The notes beneath the pieces were generated by a model. The model was given only the letters and a program-made list of their open reading frames with translations, had not been told where the DNA came from and did no database searches. A stretch of 64,000 bases of DNA. It comes from Entamoeba invadens IP1. Lineage: Eukaryota > Evosea > Mastigamoebida > Endamoebidae. Positions 51,716 to 61,641 of the stretch are shown here, in pieces. The stretch covers positions 131,713 to 195,712 of the forward strand of contig NW_004191722.1 of assembly GCF_000330505.1 (NCBI RefSeq). Direction: 5' to 3'. The stretch's first letter is position 1, and each line of letters starts with the position of its first letter. Position numbers and translations under genes: made by a program.

Positions 51716-52559
51716 TCACTTCTTGTGACTTCGCTTTGCGTCAAAGCTATGGTACCCACCGCCTCTTATCCTCGATTGAACAGCCAACGTGTTTTTGATT
51801 TGTTTGTAGAAAATGTAGTTTTCATCAATCTTTTTATCGAAAAGTCCGTATTGTTGATTGGTTTCCAGTGTGTCATTCAACACGTCCAGAAATCGAAATA
51901 TTTGCTCAAAGTCATACCCGTTCTTACAGAAATGGTGATGGACAAATTTTCTGATTTCCCAGCTGAAATAGCCATCTGGTTTGTCTATAAACTCGTTCAC
52001 TTGTTGAATGTCACACTCGTGTGAAGTGATTGGAATAATAGTTTCGTAGTTAACCCCATTTTGAATGATTTCCGTAAGATCTAAGTTGAGGGAGTTCACG
52101 GAGAAGTCCGAGATGGGTAGGTGTGTTGATACCTTAATATCCACCATACACCCCAACGACCCGACACTAACAAGTGCCCAAGGGACTGGTTCTGTCACGA
52201 GTGCTTTATTAACAAAAAACGAAGGAATATCCTTTGTGTTATTACGTTGTTGCGGATTACCCTTTTTGAATTGGAAATGTTTGAATCCAACTGGATAAGT
52301 ACTTCAAAAAATTTTTAAAAGATTTGGAGTTAAAAACGTGTCGTAAAAATAGCAAACGTTAGGAGAGAGCGCCTTTTTGTTTTTTTTTGAGATGAGTAGT
52401 AGTGTGTCTTCCTCGGCCTGGAGGACGTTGTCGAATTGCGCGTTTTTAACTTGAGGCAACATCGATGTCAAATATGTCAATTGATTCGGGGTCGTCGTAC
52501 ATGAGTGACCTCACGGAGGATCCAATCAACTCGACACGTTCCACTGAAATACCGTTTTT
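51716..52559 (-). pseudogene. Unrecognised gene with frameshift and in-frame TGA
   Basis: Coding-like sequence runs on the minus strand through three pieces. From about 52559 to 52446 in one frame (KNGISVERVELIGSSVRSLMYDDPESIDIFDIDV, then TAA). From about 52500 to 52307 in the next frame (LTSMLPQVKNAQFDNVLQAEEDTLLLISKK, then TGA at 52306-52304). From 52303 to 51716 in that same second frame (STYPVGFKHFQFKKGN... to RSHKK). One extra base near 52455 and the TGA separate them. An intron from a GTTTTT donor could remove the TGA, but that donor is unlike all others here. No protein family was recognised. No proper start codon with upstream leader is visible, as the kinase gene ends only 150 bp upstream. 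Confidence 0.5.
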
Positions 52560-52706
52560 TTCTTGATAAAAACATTTAATTAAATATATTATAATAAATC
52601 CATAAATTAGTTTTTAAAAAAACAATAAGAAACTTACAATCATTTCTAGTATCCCATTTACTATATAATTATAGTAAAACAACTATAATAAATATTAAAA
52701 CGTCTA

Positions 52707-54263
52707 TTAACAAGATATAAAAAACGGATGCGAAAAGTACGACTCCCACGATATTCTTTCATTCTCATTAGTGATCAATTTTTCAACCAATTCCTTGAAG
52801 TAAGGAAAATGAGTATTTGTAGCTTCTGGTTCCTGTAAAGACACACCAGACGTGGTAGAAAAATTCATCTTAGGGAAGACACCAGTGACCATTTTATAAA
52901 TCATCACGCCAACAGAATACAAGTCGCTTTTAACTGTAGGGCATGAGAAGCACGCGATCTCTGGACACAAGTATATTGGTGTTCCAATAACACCATGTTC
53001 TGGACTTTTATTGAAGACACGACAAAAGCCATAGTCCGCTATTTTCACTTCAAGTCTTTTTGTTGTGTCTTCACGCTTCAATAATATATTTTCGAGCTTA
53101 ATATCTCGGTGTACCATTTTCTTTTCATTCAGAAGATATCGTAACCCTTCATTGATTTGTCGGAGTAATGACGAGATCTCAGTCTTGCTGAGGTTCTTTG
53201 ATTGGATATACTCCATCAAAGAACACTGACAACACTCCATCACTATATAATAATACTTCCTTGCTCGATTAGTCTTGATCCCAAGACGCGCTGCAAAGGA
53301 CTCGGAAGACTCTATATAATCGAACAAAGACAACAAATTGGGATGGTCGAATAATCGCATAGCTCGGGCTTCACGTTGAATTAAATCGGCGCGACACGAC
53401 TGTTTCATTGCAAAGCACTTTCCATCCTTTTCAACTTCAAAAACAAGGCCAAATGATCCATGTGAGATAAATCGCTTTGCTTTGTAGTCGTCCAAATTGC
53501 CTCGAGGAAGGTCTTGGAACTTCTGACAGCTATTGAGAAAGGAAAATGTCTGTTGTGTGACTTCAGTGGACTTTGAAAGCATCGACAAGAAGCCCTTAGA
53601 ATCTGCCAAGAACGACAAATCAGATGTGTTAGTTATTTCAATGTTCTCTTCAATCAAAGTTGCGACGTCTAAAATGCCCTTCAAATTACTTTCTGTGTTA
53701 AATTGTTTGTTTACGACTGGAAGGATCAACGACAATGGGGAAAGGAGTAAATGTGGAATCGGAGAGACGTTCTGTTCGCATTTATTCTGAAGGGTCGTGA
53801 GTACAGCGTCTTGTTTGAACGTGATAGTTTTGACTGATAGATACACTTTATTGTTCTTTATAGAGTCGATGATATGGTACAAATCTGCGTAGAAGTATTT
53901 CGCCACATCTGTTGTGATTTTCAGACCAAGACACTCTTCGCTTGTTATGGAGTCACAACACAACACAAAAAGTCCAGCGTTGTTTGTTGTTTTGAATTGA
54001 CTCACTTTGGATATTCTGAGTAAAAACAAGTCATTGTTTTTACCCAGATTTAAAGCTGTTTCGACCGTGTCGACGTCGACTTCAAAATTGAGTTTTTCAG
54101 TTTCGATGATATAGAGAGTAAATTGTTTGACTAATTTGTCGTTTCGAATGATAGAGAGGAGCTCGACAGAACCAGACACGCCCAAATCGATAGTTTGTTG
54201 TTTCACTATTTTATAAGTAACACCGACGTTCAGTGTGATGAAGTCGACGAGTTGAGTTTCCAT
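52707..54263 (-). CDS. Serine/threonine protein kinase, ULK/CAMK-like
   Basis: A 518-residue protein from the ATG at 54263. Residues 1-245 match no family I know. Residues ~260-518 are a kinase domain: GSFGLVFEV (Gly-rich loop), FAMKQ (Lys), MVHRDIKLENIL (catalytic loop), ADYGF (DYG instead of DFG), GTPIYLCPE (activation segment and APE-type motif). Catalytic residues are kept, so it should be active. The HRDIKLEN loop and short C-lobe without a tail resemble ULK/Atg1-like or NEK-like kinases; the exact group cannot be fixed. It is cytosolic, with no membrane segment. Confidence 0.85.
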   Translation of the reverse strand: METQLVDFITLNVGVTYKIVKQQTIDLGVSGSVELLSIIRNDKLVKQFTLYIIETEKLNFEVDVDTVETALNLGKNNDLFLLRISKVSQFKTTNNAGLFVLCCDSITSEECLGLKITTDVAKYFYADLYHIIDSIKNNKVYLSVKTITFKQDAVLTTLQNKCEQNVSPIPHLLLSPLSLILPVVNKQFNTESNLKGILDVATLIEENIEITNTSDLSFLADSKGFLSMLSKSTEVTQQTFSFLNSCQKFQDLPRGNLDDYKAKRFISHGSFGLVFEVEKDGKCFAMKQSCRADLIQREARAMRLFDHPNLLSLFDYIESSESFAARLGIKTNRARKYYYIVMECCQCSLMEYIQSKNLSKTEISSLLRQINEGLRYLLNEKKMVHRDIKLENILLKREDTTKRLEVKIADYGFCRVFNKSPEHGVIGTPIYLCPEIACFSCPTVKSDLYSVGVMIYKMVTGVFPKMNFSTTSGVSLQEPEATNTHFPYFKELVEKLITNENERISWESYFSHPFFISC

Positions 54264-56530
54264 CAACAAAAAATTGTTTGGTTATAAAGTTAGTCTAGGT
54301 TTATATTCTTTTAATCATTCCGTCTTTCCTCATCCATTTCTTTGACTGAAAGTAATACAACTAATACACTCATTTTTCCACTTTTTGTATTCAAATCGCA
54401 TTTTGGTTTCTCATGTTCTATACAAGAAATAAGACCAACTTTTAAGTCTGAAAAATGGGAGGTTTACGTGGTACAAAATTCCAAAATTAAACAAAAAAGA
54501 AGAGACCTTGGGGTATTATTGCCGAAAAAAAGTGAAGAGAAAGTCATTAGTGTCATGAAATGAATTCAGTAGAGTTCGGTATAATTGGACGAAAAGCCCG
54601 TAATTTGTAAGAAATAGAACGAAATAATTGAGTTGTTCAACCCAGTAAAAAATCATTTTCTTCCAATTTTGGTATTAAATAACATTTGTTTTGTTTTTTA
54701 GTCACAATTAGTGTTGCTCAATTCCCGTAACTGTAAATCTATTTTGTGGTATTTCTAATGATACCGAACTTTAAAAATAGGTGTAAAAATTTGATTATTT
54801 TGGGATTATTACTTCATTGTGAAAATTAATTAAATAGTATAGTCCATTTATCACCGCATAATCGGGTTAGAATTATACGATTTCATAAAACTAAAGAAGA
54901 ATATTATTATTAGTTTTTTAGTATGGGCTAAATTGTCGAAAAAAATAATAATTGTTTTTTTGTTGTTCATATTATGATTATTTTTTATATATAAAACGGG
55001 ATAATTAATTGTAACCCTTAACTTGAAATTTGTTTGAAAGTTTTTGAAAACTCATTATAAAGTCCAAGTTAGAAATGATTTTTGATTTTTTTAATAACAT
55101 GTGTAAATTTATCATGTTAAAGAAAAAATATTTTTTGGATTTTTTAGGTACAATTAAAAGGTTAAAAATAGTCACATTATAATATTGTAAAATAAATCTT
55201 TATTATATTTACTAAGTCCACTTTTTCTCGTAAAAAGAAATAATTACAATACGTTGTGTTTGTTTTAACAGTTGAACCTAACTGTTATAGTGATTTTTTG
55301 TGTATATAAAATAATTAAATATGAGAATAATAAATATAAAAAACAAACTCAAATTAAAAGTAATATTTTTAATTGGATTACAAATCAGTTAGGGATATTT
55401 TTTTAAATTAACTTTAATAATAATGAAATATAATATATAATAGTTTTTACTCAAAATGAATAAAGTCAGTGAGTAATGGTTGAAAGTTGATGAGTTGTTT
55501 TGGTTTAAACATAATTAAAAGTGAAAGTATAAGTAATAGTATAAATATAAGCCATATTTATTTTTTACTTTTTTAATTTTGAATTAATTGAATAAATAAT
55601 GATTCAAATTATAATATGTTCCAAAATGAGTAAAGAAATAATTTAACAATAAAACAAATCGTACAACATTGAATTGTAATTTATAAACCCATTTTATTAA
55701 CAATGGTAAACTTCTATTCAATTGTTAACACTATGAACGGTGTTAACAATTAACACTGTTCATTATTTTTTGCAAAAGAAAATTCATACTTTTTATCACT
55801 TTTTAAGTGAATTGAAGTCTACTAACTAAAATATGTGACATTATTTCAAATAATGAAATAATAACTTTACCTATCATAAAATTTGAATTGAATTATTACT
55901 TGTAAAATAATCATAACTAATTTATTTTAAATCACCAACTTGATTATTTTGACACTTTATGAAAATAACAACAATAAAAAACAAATATTTTCAAAAAATA
56001 ACATGAATTGATTAAATTATACTATATTTGTCTTATGAATAAAACAACATTTGGATGTTTGTTTGTTTTCTTTAATAACAATTAAAAACAAGATTATTTA
56101 AAATAACAATTATTTTAATAATATTATTTGGATTAAAATAATGACTATTAACATAATATTTACCAATCGTTTTTTTAATTTTGGGATGACTTTGACTATT
56201 ATTTGATCATTATTGTTTAAGAATATATAAACTTATTGATTATCATGACTCACCAACAAATTCGTCAATTCATAAACAAAAACCCACCTCTGATGACTCT
56301 TTTCTCTTAATTCTCATTTACCAATGAGGCATCAATAAATGTCCTATTAATTTAAAAACCCATTCTCCAATATTACAAATTATAGTAGCATCAACCATTA
56401 CATATAGTTTACTTCGTTCAAACCGAAATTGTTGTATTATTTATTTATAATTTTTTGTTAATAAAAAAGTAGTACTGTAAATAAACCAAAACGGAAATAC
56501 ATACAGACAACAATTAAAATGTAAGGAGGG
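54264..56530. other. 2.3-kb AT-rich region with one strong palindrome
   Basis: No convincing gene. A 73-codon frame at 54342 has weak composition and starts with TTG. The palindrome at 55733-55763 is listed separately. The remainder is long A/T tracts, promoter for the kinase gene at one end. Confidence 0.55.
55733..55763. repeat. 14-bp palindrome with 3-nt loop
   Basis: 55733-55746 (ATGAACGGTGTTAA) pairs with 55750-55763 (TTAACACTGTTCAT) at 13 of 14 positions, loop CAA. A further GTTAACAC lies just upstream, so GTTAAC occurs three times here. Function unknown. Confidence 0.6.
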
Positions 56531-56983
56531 TTACTTTGAGTCGGTTTTCTCCTCTTTTTTCTCCTTTAAGTCCTTCGCCTCCTTTGATTTGAGTGGTTTC
56601 CTCCTTGTGTATTTTCGCTTGGGCTTTTTCTCTTCGTCCTTCTTCTCTTTTGTTTTTTTCTTTGTCTTGGTGATGCGTGTCTTTTTGGGCTTTTCGTCCT
56701 TCTCAGTAATTGCCAGTGCACAAGCCTCTTGTTGATTCTTCAGTTGTAATTTGTATGCGTCGATCTCGGTTTTGTACTTTAAAATGTCTTTAGAGACGTT
56801 CTGAATGTCAAGGAAAATGGAAGAGGTTGAGTTTTTGAAGGAAGTTGTTGTTGATGTGACGGTGTTGTTGTCTGTCCGCAAGCGCTCATTTTGCTCTCGA
56901 AGAACAGAAATTTCGTTTTCGTTAACTTTGTATTGGACATATTCCTCGAGAGGAATATTGATCTGGTTGTCATTCTGCGACAT
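56531..56983 (-). CDS. Coiled-coil protein with basic C-terminal tail
   Basis: A 150-residue protein. Residues ~18-90 are a predicted coiled coil (VNENEISVLREQNERLRTDN, ILKYKTEIDAYKLQLKNQQE). Residues ~95-150 are Lys/Arg/Glu-rich, with KRKYTRRKPLK resembling a nuclear localisation or AT-hook-like segment. No family was recognised. A nuclear or nucleic-acid-binding dimer is an inference from charge and coiled coil. Confidence 0.65.
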   Translation of the reverse strand: MSQNDNQINIPLEEYVQYKVNENEISVLREQNERLRTDNNTVTSTTTSFKNSTSSIFLDIQNVSKDILKYKTEIDAYKLQLKNQQEACALAITEKDEKPKKTRITKTKKKTKEKKDEEKKPKRKYTRRKPLKSKEAKDLKEKKEEKTDSK

Positions 56984-58589
56984 TACAAGTCTGCCTTTCG
57001 AGTTTTTTAATTCATAAGATTTTCATTTTGTAAAATCGAATTAAATTTGTGGAAAAAATGGTAACCAAATCTTTTTGTTTTGTATTTAGAATTGTTAATA
57101 TTAAGAAACTATTAAAAATACCCGTAATTTCAGTTAAGAAATTCAATAATAATGATTAGTTTTTATAAAGTGGCATTATCAATACAATTGGTGATGGTAT
57201 TTTTTTTCCTTTCAACAAATTTGTGTCGTAAAGCAATTGTTTTAAAAACGGATTTGAAAGGAATGAATAATTATTATTGAAATGAACTTTATCGAAAAAA
57301 TTGTCTTTCACTTGTTATTTTAAATTATAAGTATAATTAATTTTTATTATATTATTAAAATATATTTATATATATATTTTTTTTGTTTATTATTTTATTA
57401 TAGTTGTTCTTATGGTTCTCTTTAAATTGAAATAGTAAGTAAATATTCACAAAATTAATATTGCATTTCTCATTTATTCAAAGTAAAAAGATTTTTGTCA
57501 ATACCTTCCTGTCGACAAAATTATTAAAAAATGAAAAAGTGAGACGAAAAATACATTATGATTTTTGTTTAATAAAAACAAAATTATATTTTATTATATT
57601 TTTAATATTTTATAATAGTATCGTTAGTTTTTTTTGTCATATCATAAAATAAGTTGTTTATAAAATTAACAATGAACAAAACAATTGATTACAATAAAAA
57701 AATATTTTTGGCATTATCAAACATATTTTTTATTATAACATTTTTCTTTATAATTAATATATTTATAAATATAGTTAAAAGTTTAATATTTATTTTCAAA
57801 TCTTAAGTAAGAATTTTGAGTATTTAAATCAAAAATAATCCAATTTGTTTCTTAAATCATAACAATAAAATTGTATTGTTATTTTTGATAATTAATAAAC
57901 TAAAATTAATTAAAAATCGGAAAACCAATTTTTCCAATTTAATTTTGATTTATAAAAAAATTGTTTGAAAATAATTAATAATCCAAAAGTTATAGCACAA
58001 AATAAATAAAGTTTTTTTTCTTTTTTGAACTGCTTTTTATTCATTTTATTCATTTTTAATAATAAAATAATAATAACAAATATAATACAAATTACCATTT
58101 GACTAAAAAACATCTCTACAAAAAATATTCAGTTTTTAAAAACAGTACTTCACAAAAAATTATAATTATTTATTCAATTCATAATAATGAAAAGGTTAAT
58201 AAGACAAGTAATTCTATTTTTGCACACAAAAAACAAATAAAAGACAAAAATTTTGATTTGTTATAAATTATAAAAAAGTAAATTTTTAAATTAAAATTAC
58301 CATTTATTAATAATTTAAATTAATTAATAATTTTAATAAAAAAAGACATTTTGTATCATTTTTAAATTATTATAGATATTAATAATTTAATTAAACCAAT
58401 ATTACAAAATATATTAATAATATTTTATAACAGAATAAATTATACATTAAATATTATAATTATTAATTAATATAAATAAAAAAGGGCAATTACAAAATGG
58501 CATAGATAACTAATACCACCAGAATAGTTAATATTATAATACCAAATAGTAATAAATATGCAAATAGAGTAAAGGAAGAAGATAAAGCT
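56984..58589. other. 1.6-kb AT-rich region, no gene seen
   Basis: Extreme A/T with short low-complexity frames (Lys/Asn/Ile/Phe) at 57461 and 57910 that do not look like proteins. It includes the promoter of the coiled-coil gene. Confidence 0.55.
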
Positions 58590-58597
58590 AATGAACT
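58590..58597 (+). promoter_or_regulatory. Candidate GAAC-type core promoter element
   Basis: AATGAACT, 34 bp before the eL14 start codon, matching the Entamoeba GAAC motif. A motif match only. Confidence 0.45.
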
Positions 58598-58630
58598 GGA
58601 AAAGGAACCCTAAAGAACAAGAAATTGACA

Positions 58631-59038
58631 ATGGTGTTCACTCGATTTGTGGAAGTTGGTCGTGTCGTTTTGATTAAGGCTGGTCCTTTTGTCAACAAAT
58701 TAGCCGTCATTGTAGAGATTCTTGACCACAGCAGAGTACTTATCGACGGTCCACAGGCAATCACAGGCGTGACTAGACAAGTCATCAACTTGAAGCAGGT
58801 CGACTTGACCTCCTTTGTCGTCGCTAATGTCACAAGAGGAATGCTCCACAACAAGCTTTGCTTACGTTTCGAACAGGATCACATCGTCAAAAGATTCGCT
58901 AAAACAGCTCAAGGAAAGGCTATTGAGAGATTCAACTTAAGATCCAAAATGACTGATTTCGACGCCTTCAGAGTTAACAAGATTAACAGAAACATTGACG
59001 CCGTCGCTAGAGCTATTGCTTTCAAGAAGTCTAAGTGA
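58631..59038 (+). CDS. RPL14: 60S ribosomal protein eL14
   Basis: A 135-residue protein starting MVFTRFVEVGRVV, the eL14 N-terminus with its KOW-like beta barrel (KLAVIVEILDHSRVLIDGP). The C-terminal helical part is RFAKTAQGKAIERFNLRSKMTDFDAFRV. Its length is normal for the family. It belongs to the large ribosomal subunit. The gene uses a GC-richer, more biased codon set than neighbours, as expected for a highly expressed ribosomal gene. The leader is ~30 bp and carries a GAAC element. Confidence 0.95.
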   Translation: MVFTRFVEVGRVVLIKAGPFVNKLAVIVEILDHSRVLIDGPQAITGVTRQVINLKQVDLTSFVVANVTRGMLHNKLCLRFEQDHIVKRFAKTAQGKAIERFNLRSKMTDFDAFRVNKINRNIDAVARAIAFKKSK

Positions 59039-59186
59039 TTCCAATATTACTGACTCTTTGGGGTTTTTACTATTCATTTATAATTCTTTTCTATTACTTT
59101 ATAATTTTCTCTTTTTAGTATATTTAAGTGGTTTGTTTCTAATTCTTTTTAATAACTTACAACTTGTGTATTTTATAACGAATTTA

Positions 59187-59529
59187 CTATAATTTTACTA
59201 CTAAAAAAATGAATGAAAAAGTCAATAGACCTTGGTGAAGGCACTCATACACCTGTCTTCGGTACGATTTGGGATTGGGCTTTGTCTTTCTGTTAAGCAT
59301 ATTTGTTTAAATTAATTATTTTAATATTGCAAACTATAAACACAAACGGGACAGTCTCACTTCTTGAAGAATTCTGTTTGTATTGGTCTATAAAGTCTTG
59401 GCGCTTCTGAAGTATATACTGTGCTTCTTCAATACGGCCTTGTTCGATGAGTGCTTTGAATTGGTCCCGATTTGTATCCATTTTTTTATTGTTTGAAGAT
59501 TCTTGTGTGAAATGGTTTTCTTGGTACAT
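59187..59529 (-). CDS. Small unrecognised protein, two exons
   Basis: Exon 1 (59529-59348) encodes 60 residues, mostly helical (FKALIEQGRIEEAQYILQKRQDFIDQYKQ). A GTTTGT donor at 59347 and a CAG acceptor at 59290 define a 58-nt phase-2 intron. Exon 2 (59289-59187) gives KTKPNPKSYRRQVYECLHQGLL and ends in TAG. The total is ~94 residues. Without splicing the frame stops soon after the donor in AT-rich junk, so the intron is the better model. No family was recognised. It could be a small mitosomal, mediator or adaptor-type helical protein, but that is a guess. Confidence 0.55.
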
Positions 59530-59677
59530 TATATTGAAGATTGTTTTCTAGTAATTATGCTATAAAACAAACCATTTTAAAAACACTTAAATATTTTAAA
59601 TAGAATTTGATTCAAGAGACAAAACTCAAAGTCTATGAATATAAGCCGACAGTCTAAGACTGCTATTCCATATTAAC

Positions 59678-60577
59678 ATGGCACAACAATTCATTGATAT
59701 TGGTGCAAATTTGACTGATAGTAATTATCAAGGTGTTTATCATGGTAGAACATTGCACCAAGCTGATTTGGATATTGTTCTTAAGAGAGCTGAGAAACAT
59801 GGGTTGAGTCATATCATAATAACATCTGGGTGTCTAAGAGACTTGAAAGAAGCGATTCAGTTAATTGAGAAGTATCAACCGACGACTCATATAAAACTCT
59901 CAACAACAGTTGGCGTTCATCCGACACGAACAAACGAATTAAAGACTGTGGGATACTTTGAGGAAATGATGGACATTTGTGAGAAGAATATGGAGAAGAT
60001 TTGTGCTATTGGCGAATTAGGGTTGGACTATGACAGACTTCATTTTTCGGATAAAGCTACTCAATTTGCTGGACTGCGGAAACATAAAATATTACATGAG
60101 AAATACCCACACCTACCATTCTTCTTTCATTGTAGGAGTGCCTGGGAGGATTTCAAGACAATCTGTGAAGAAATAGGATTTGTGAATTGTAAAGGTGTTG
60201 TCCACTGCTATGACGGTGACGCGGAGACAATTGTGGAAATACTGAAATTGGGATGGGACGTCGGAGTCACCGGCCTTTCGTTGCAAACGGAAGACCAGTT
60301 ACAAGTGATGCGAACTATCCCACTCGATCGATTACATATAGAAACCGACTGCCCGTACTGTTCCCTCAAAAGAAACTCTGCTGGGACCAAATTTCTGAAG
60401 AACAAGGATTACGGCGTGAAGGAAGAGAAATACGACCCAACTAGGGTTGTCGCACGACGGAATGAGCCATGTCTCATATTTGAAATCGCCACGATTATGG
60501 CGAAAATCATGGGTATAGATCTGTTCACGCTCACAACAACAGTGCATGCGAATTCAATGAAAATGTTTTTCCCTTAA
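59678..60577 (+). CDS. TatD-family DNase (TATDN1-like)
   Basis: A 299-residue metal-dependent nuclease of the TatD TIM-barrel family. Metal ligands: FIDIGANLTD, GELGLDY (Glu), FFHCRSA (His), VHCYDGD (His) and ETDCPYC (Asp). The start block FIDIGANLTDSNYQGVYHG matches eukaryotic TATDN1. The family acts as 3'-5' exonuclease/endonuclease on DNA and is linked to DNA degradation and repair. The ATG at 59678 is preceded by a short AT-rich leader. No targeting sequence is visible. Confidence 0.93.
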   Translation: MAQQFIDIGANLTDSNYQGVYHGRTLHQADLDIVLKRAEKHGLSHIIITSGCLRDLKEAIQLIEKYQPTTHIKLSTTVGVHPTRTNELKTVGYFEEMMDICEKNMEKICAIGELGLDYDRLHFSDKATQFAGLRKHKILHEKYPHLPFFFHCRSAWEDFKTICEEIGFVNCKGVVHCYDGDAETIVEILKLGWDVGVTGLSLQTEDQLQVMRTIPLDRLHIETDCPYCSLKRNSAGTKFLKNKDYGVKEEKYDPTRVVARRNEPCLIFEIATIMAKIMGIDLFTLTTTVHANSMKMFFP

Positions 60578-60672
60578 AGCGCGTTGTGTCCTACCCCAAA
60601 TTTAATCAACCTTTTATATGTTCTTTTTTAAGTTCCTTTCAATAACTCAAAAAGTACTAAACGTCGTTTTCA

Positions 60673-61305
60673 ATGGAAATGGAACAAAAGGAATTTGTGT
60701 TGATTAACTTCCCAGGATTTTCTAAGGACCCGTCAGCACCTTTAGACGAACAAGTGAATTCGATGTGTAAGTGCTTTGGTGGGACTGAAGCCGTTCAAAA
60801 ATATATCCGTGGCGAGTCAGGCAAATTACAATTCACGTTTAGACCATCAGACCTGTTTTCTTCGACTTTCCCCGTTCAAGCAGAAAAATGTAAAAACAAG
60901 ATTCTTGTGACTCGCAAGAATGGGAACATCGCTTTCAAAGGAAAAGTCACTAAAGAGATTAATATCGATTCGTTGGCCCCTTTCCAGGTGATCGACAGAT
61001 CAAGCTTTCGATTGATCCTCCCAAGCGAACAACCCGTCGATTTCCCTTTTGAAATAAACACAGGCCGTACTACTCGTGTGTTCCATCCGGCTCAAGTCAA
61101 TTTCCAACAAGGCAAAGAGCGTACAAAGATGTCATTAGAGTCACACCCACACTCTCTACCTTTCAGAAAATCAAAACTTCGGGGTAAAAAGACGGAAGAC
61201 AGTCAAGTCTCTGTTACATCGACTCTTGAAGCAACTGATCAAGATCTTGAGTCTCAAATCGATAAAGAAAACAGTGAAGACTATCTTCCAAAAAGTACTT
61301 TATAA
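60673..61305 (+). CDS. TFIIIC tau95/GTF3C5-like protein, short
   Basis: A 210-residue protein. The N-terminal ~120 residues match the tau95 (Tfc1/GTF3C5) dimerisation triple barrel: VLINFPGFSKD, CFGGTEAVQKYI, LQFTFRPSDLFSSTFPV and KNKILVTRKNG. The rest is a low-complexity tail with Ser/Gln/Glu. Family members are 500-650 residues with a C-terminal DNA-binding half that is absent here. TFIIIC binds tRNA and 5S promoters for RNA polymerase III. The gene either encodes a stand-alone barrel or is split elsewhere. A downstream second exon was not found within the next 300 bp. Confidence 0.7.
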   Translation: MEMEQKEFVLINFPGFSKDPSAPLDEQVNSMCKCFGGTEAVQKYIRGESGKLQFTFRPSDLFSSTFPVQAEKCKNKILVTRKNGNIAFKGKVTKEINIDSLAPFQVIDRSSFRLILPSEQPVDFPFEINTGRTTRVFHPAQVNFQQGKERTKMSLESHPHSLPFRKSKLRGKKTEDSQVSVTSTLEATDQDLESQIDKENSEDYLPKSTL

Positions 61306-61641
61306 TAGATTGTTACAAACTAATAATCTGGTTCTATTATACTATATTAGAACTAAACATGTTATAGTAAGAATACTACAATTCATTATAGTTTAAATAC
61401 AATAAAAATATAATTTAAATTCAAATAGTTTCTTTAAGTAAATTATAATGATTATTATTATTAGTTTCAAAATTATTTGCTTAAACTATTGAAGGCAAAC
61501 TATTTTACAATAAAAAATAACTTAGTCTTATTAAATTTAAATAAGACTAAGTTATCGAACTATACTATTATTAACAAGAGTAATATAGAAATAATACTAT
61601 AAATAATACTATTATTAACTAAAGATAATAAAAAACGTGAA
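61306..61641. other. Convergent spacer, AT-rich
   Basis: About 335 bp between the tau95-like and eIF3b stops. A short direct/inverted TAAGACTAAGTTA-like pair near 61525-61555 may be the 3' ends' processing region. No gene is present. Confidence 0.45.

Noticed and set aside
54342..54563. 73-codon frame next to the kinase gene
   Set aside because: Starts with TTG, overlaps the likely kinase promoter and has no recognisable motif.
57461..58113. Short frames in the AT-rich spacer before eL14
   Set aside because: Low-complexity Lys/Ile/Asn/Phe sequence typical of untranslated A/T DNA.
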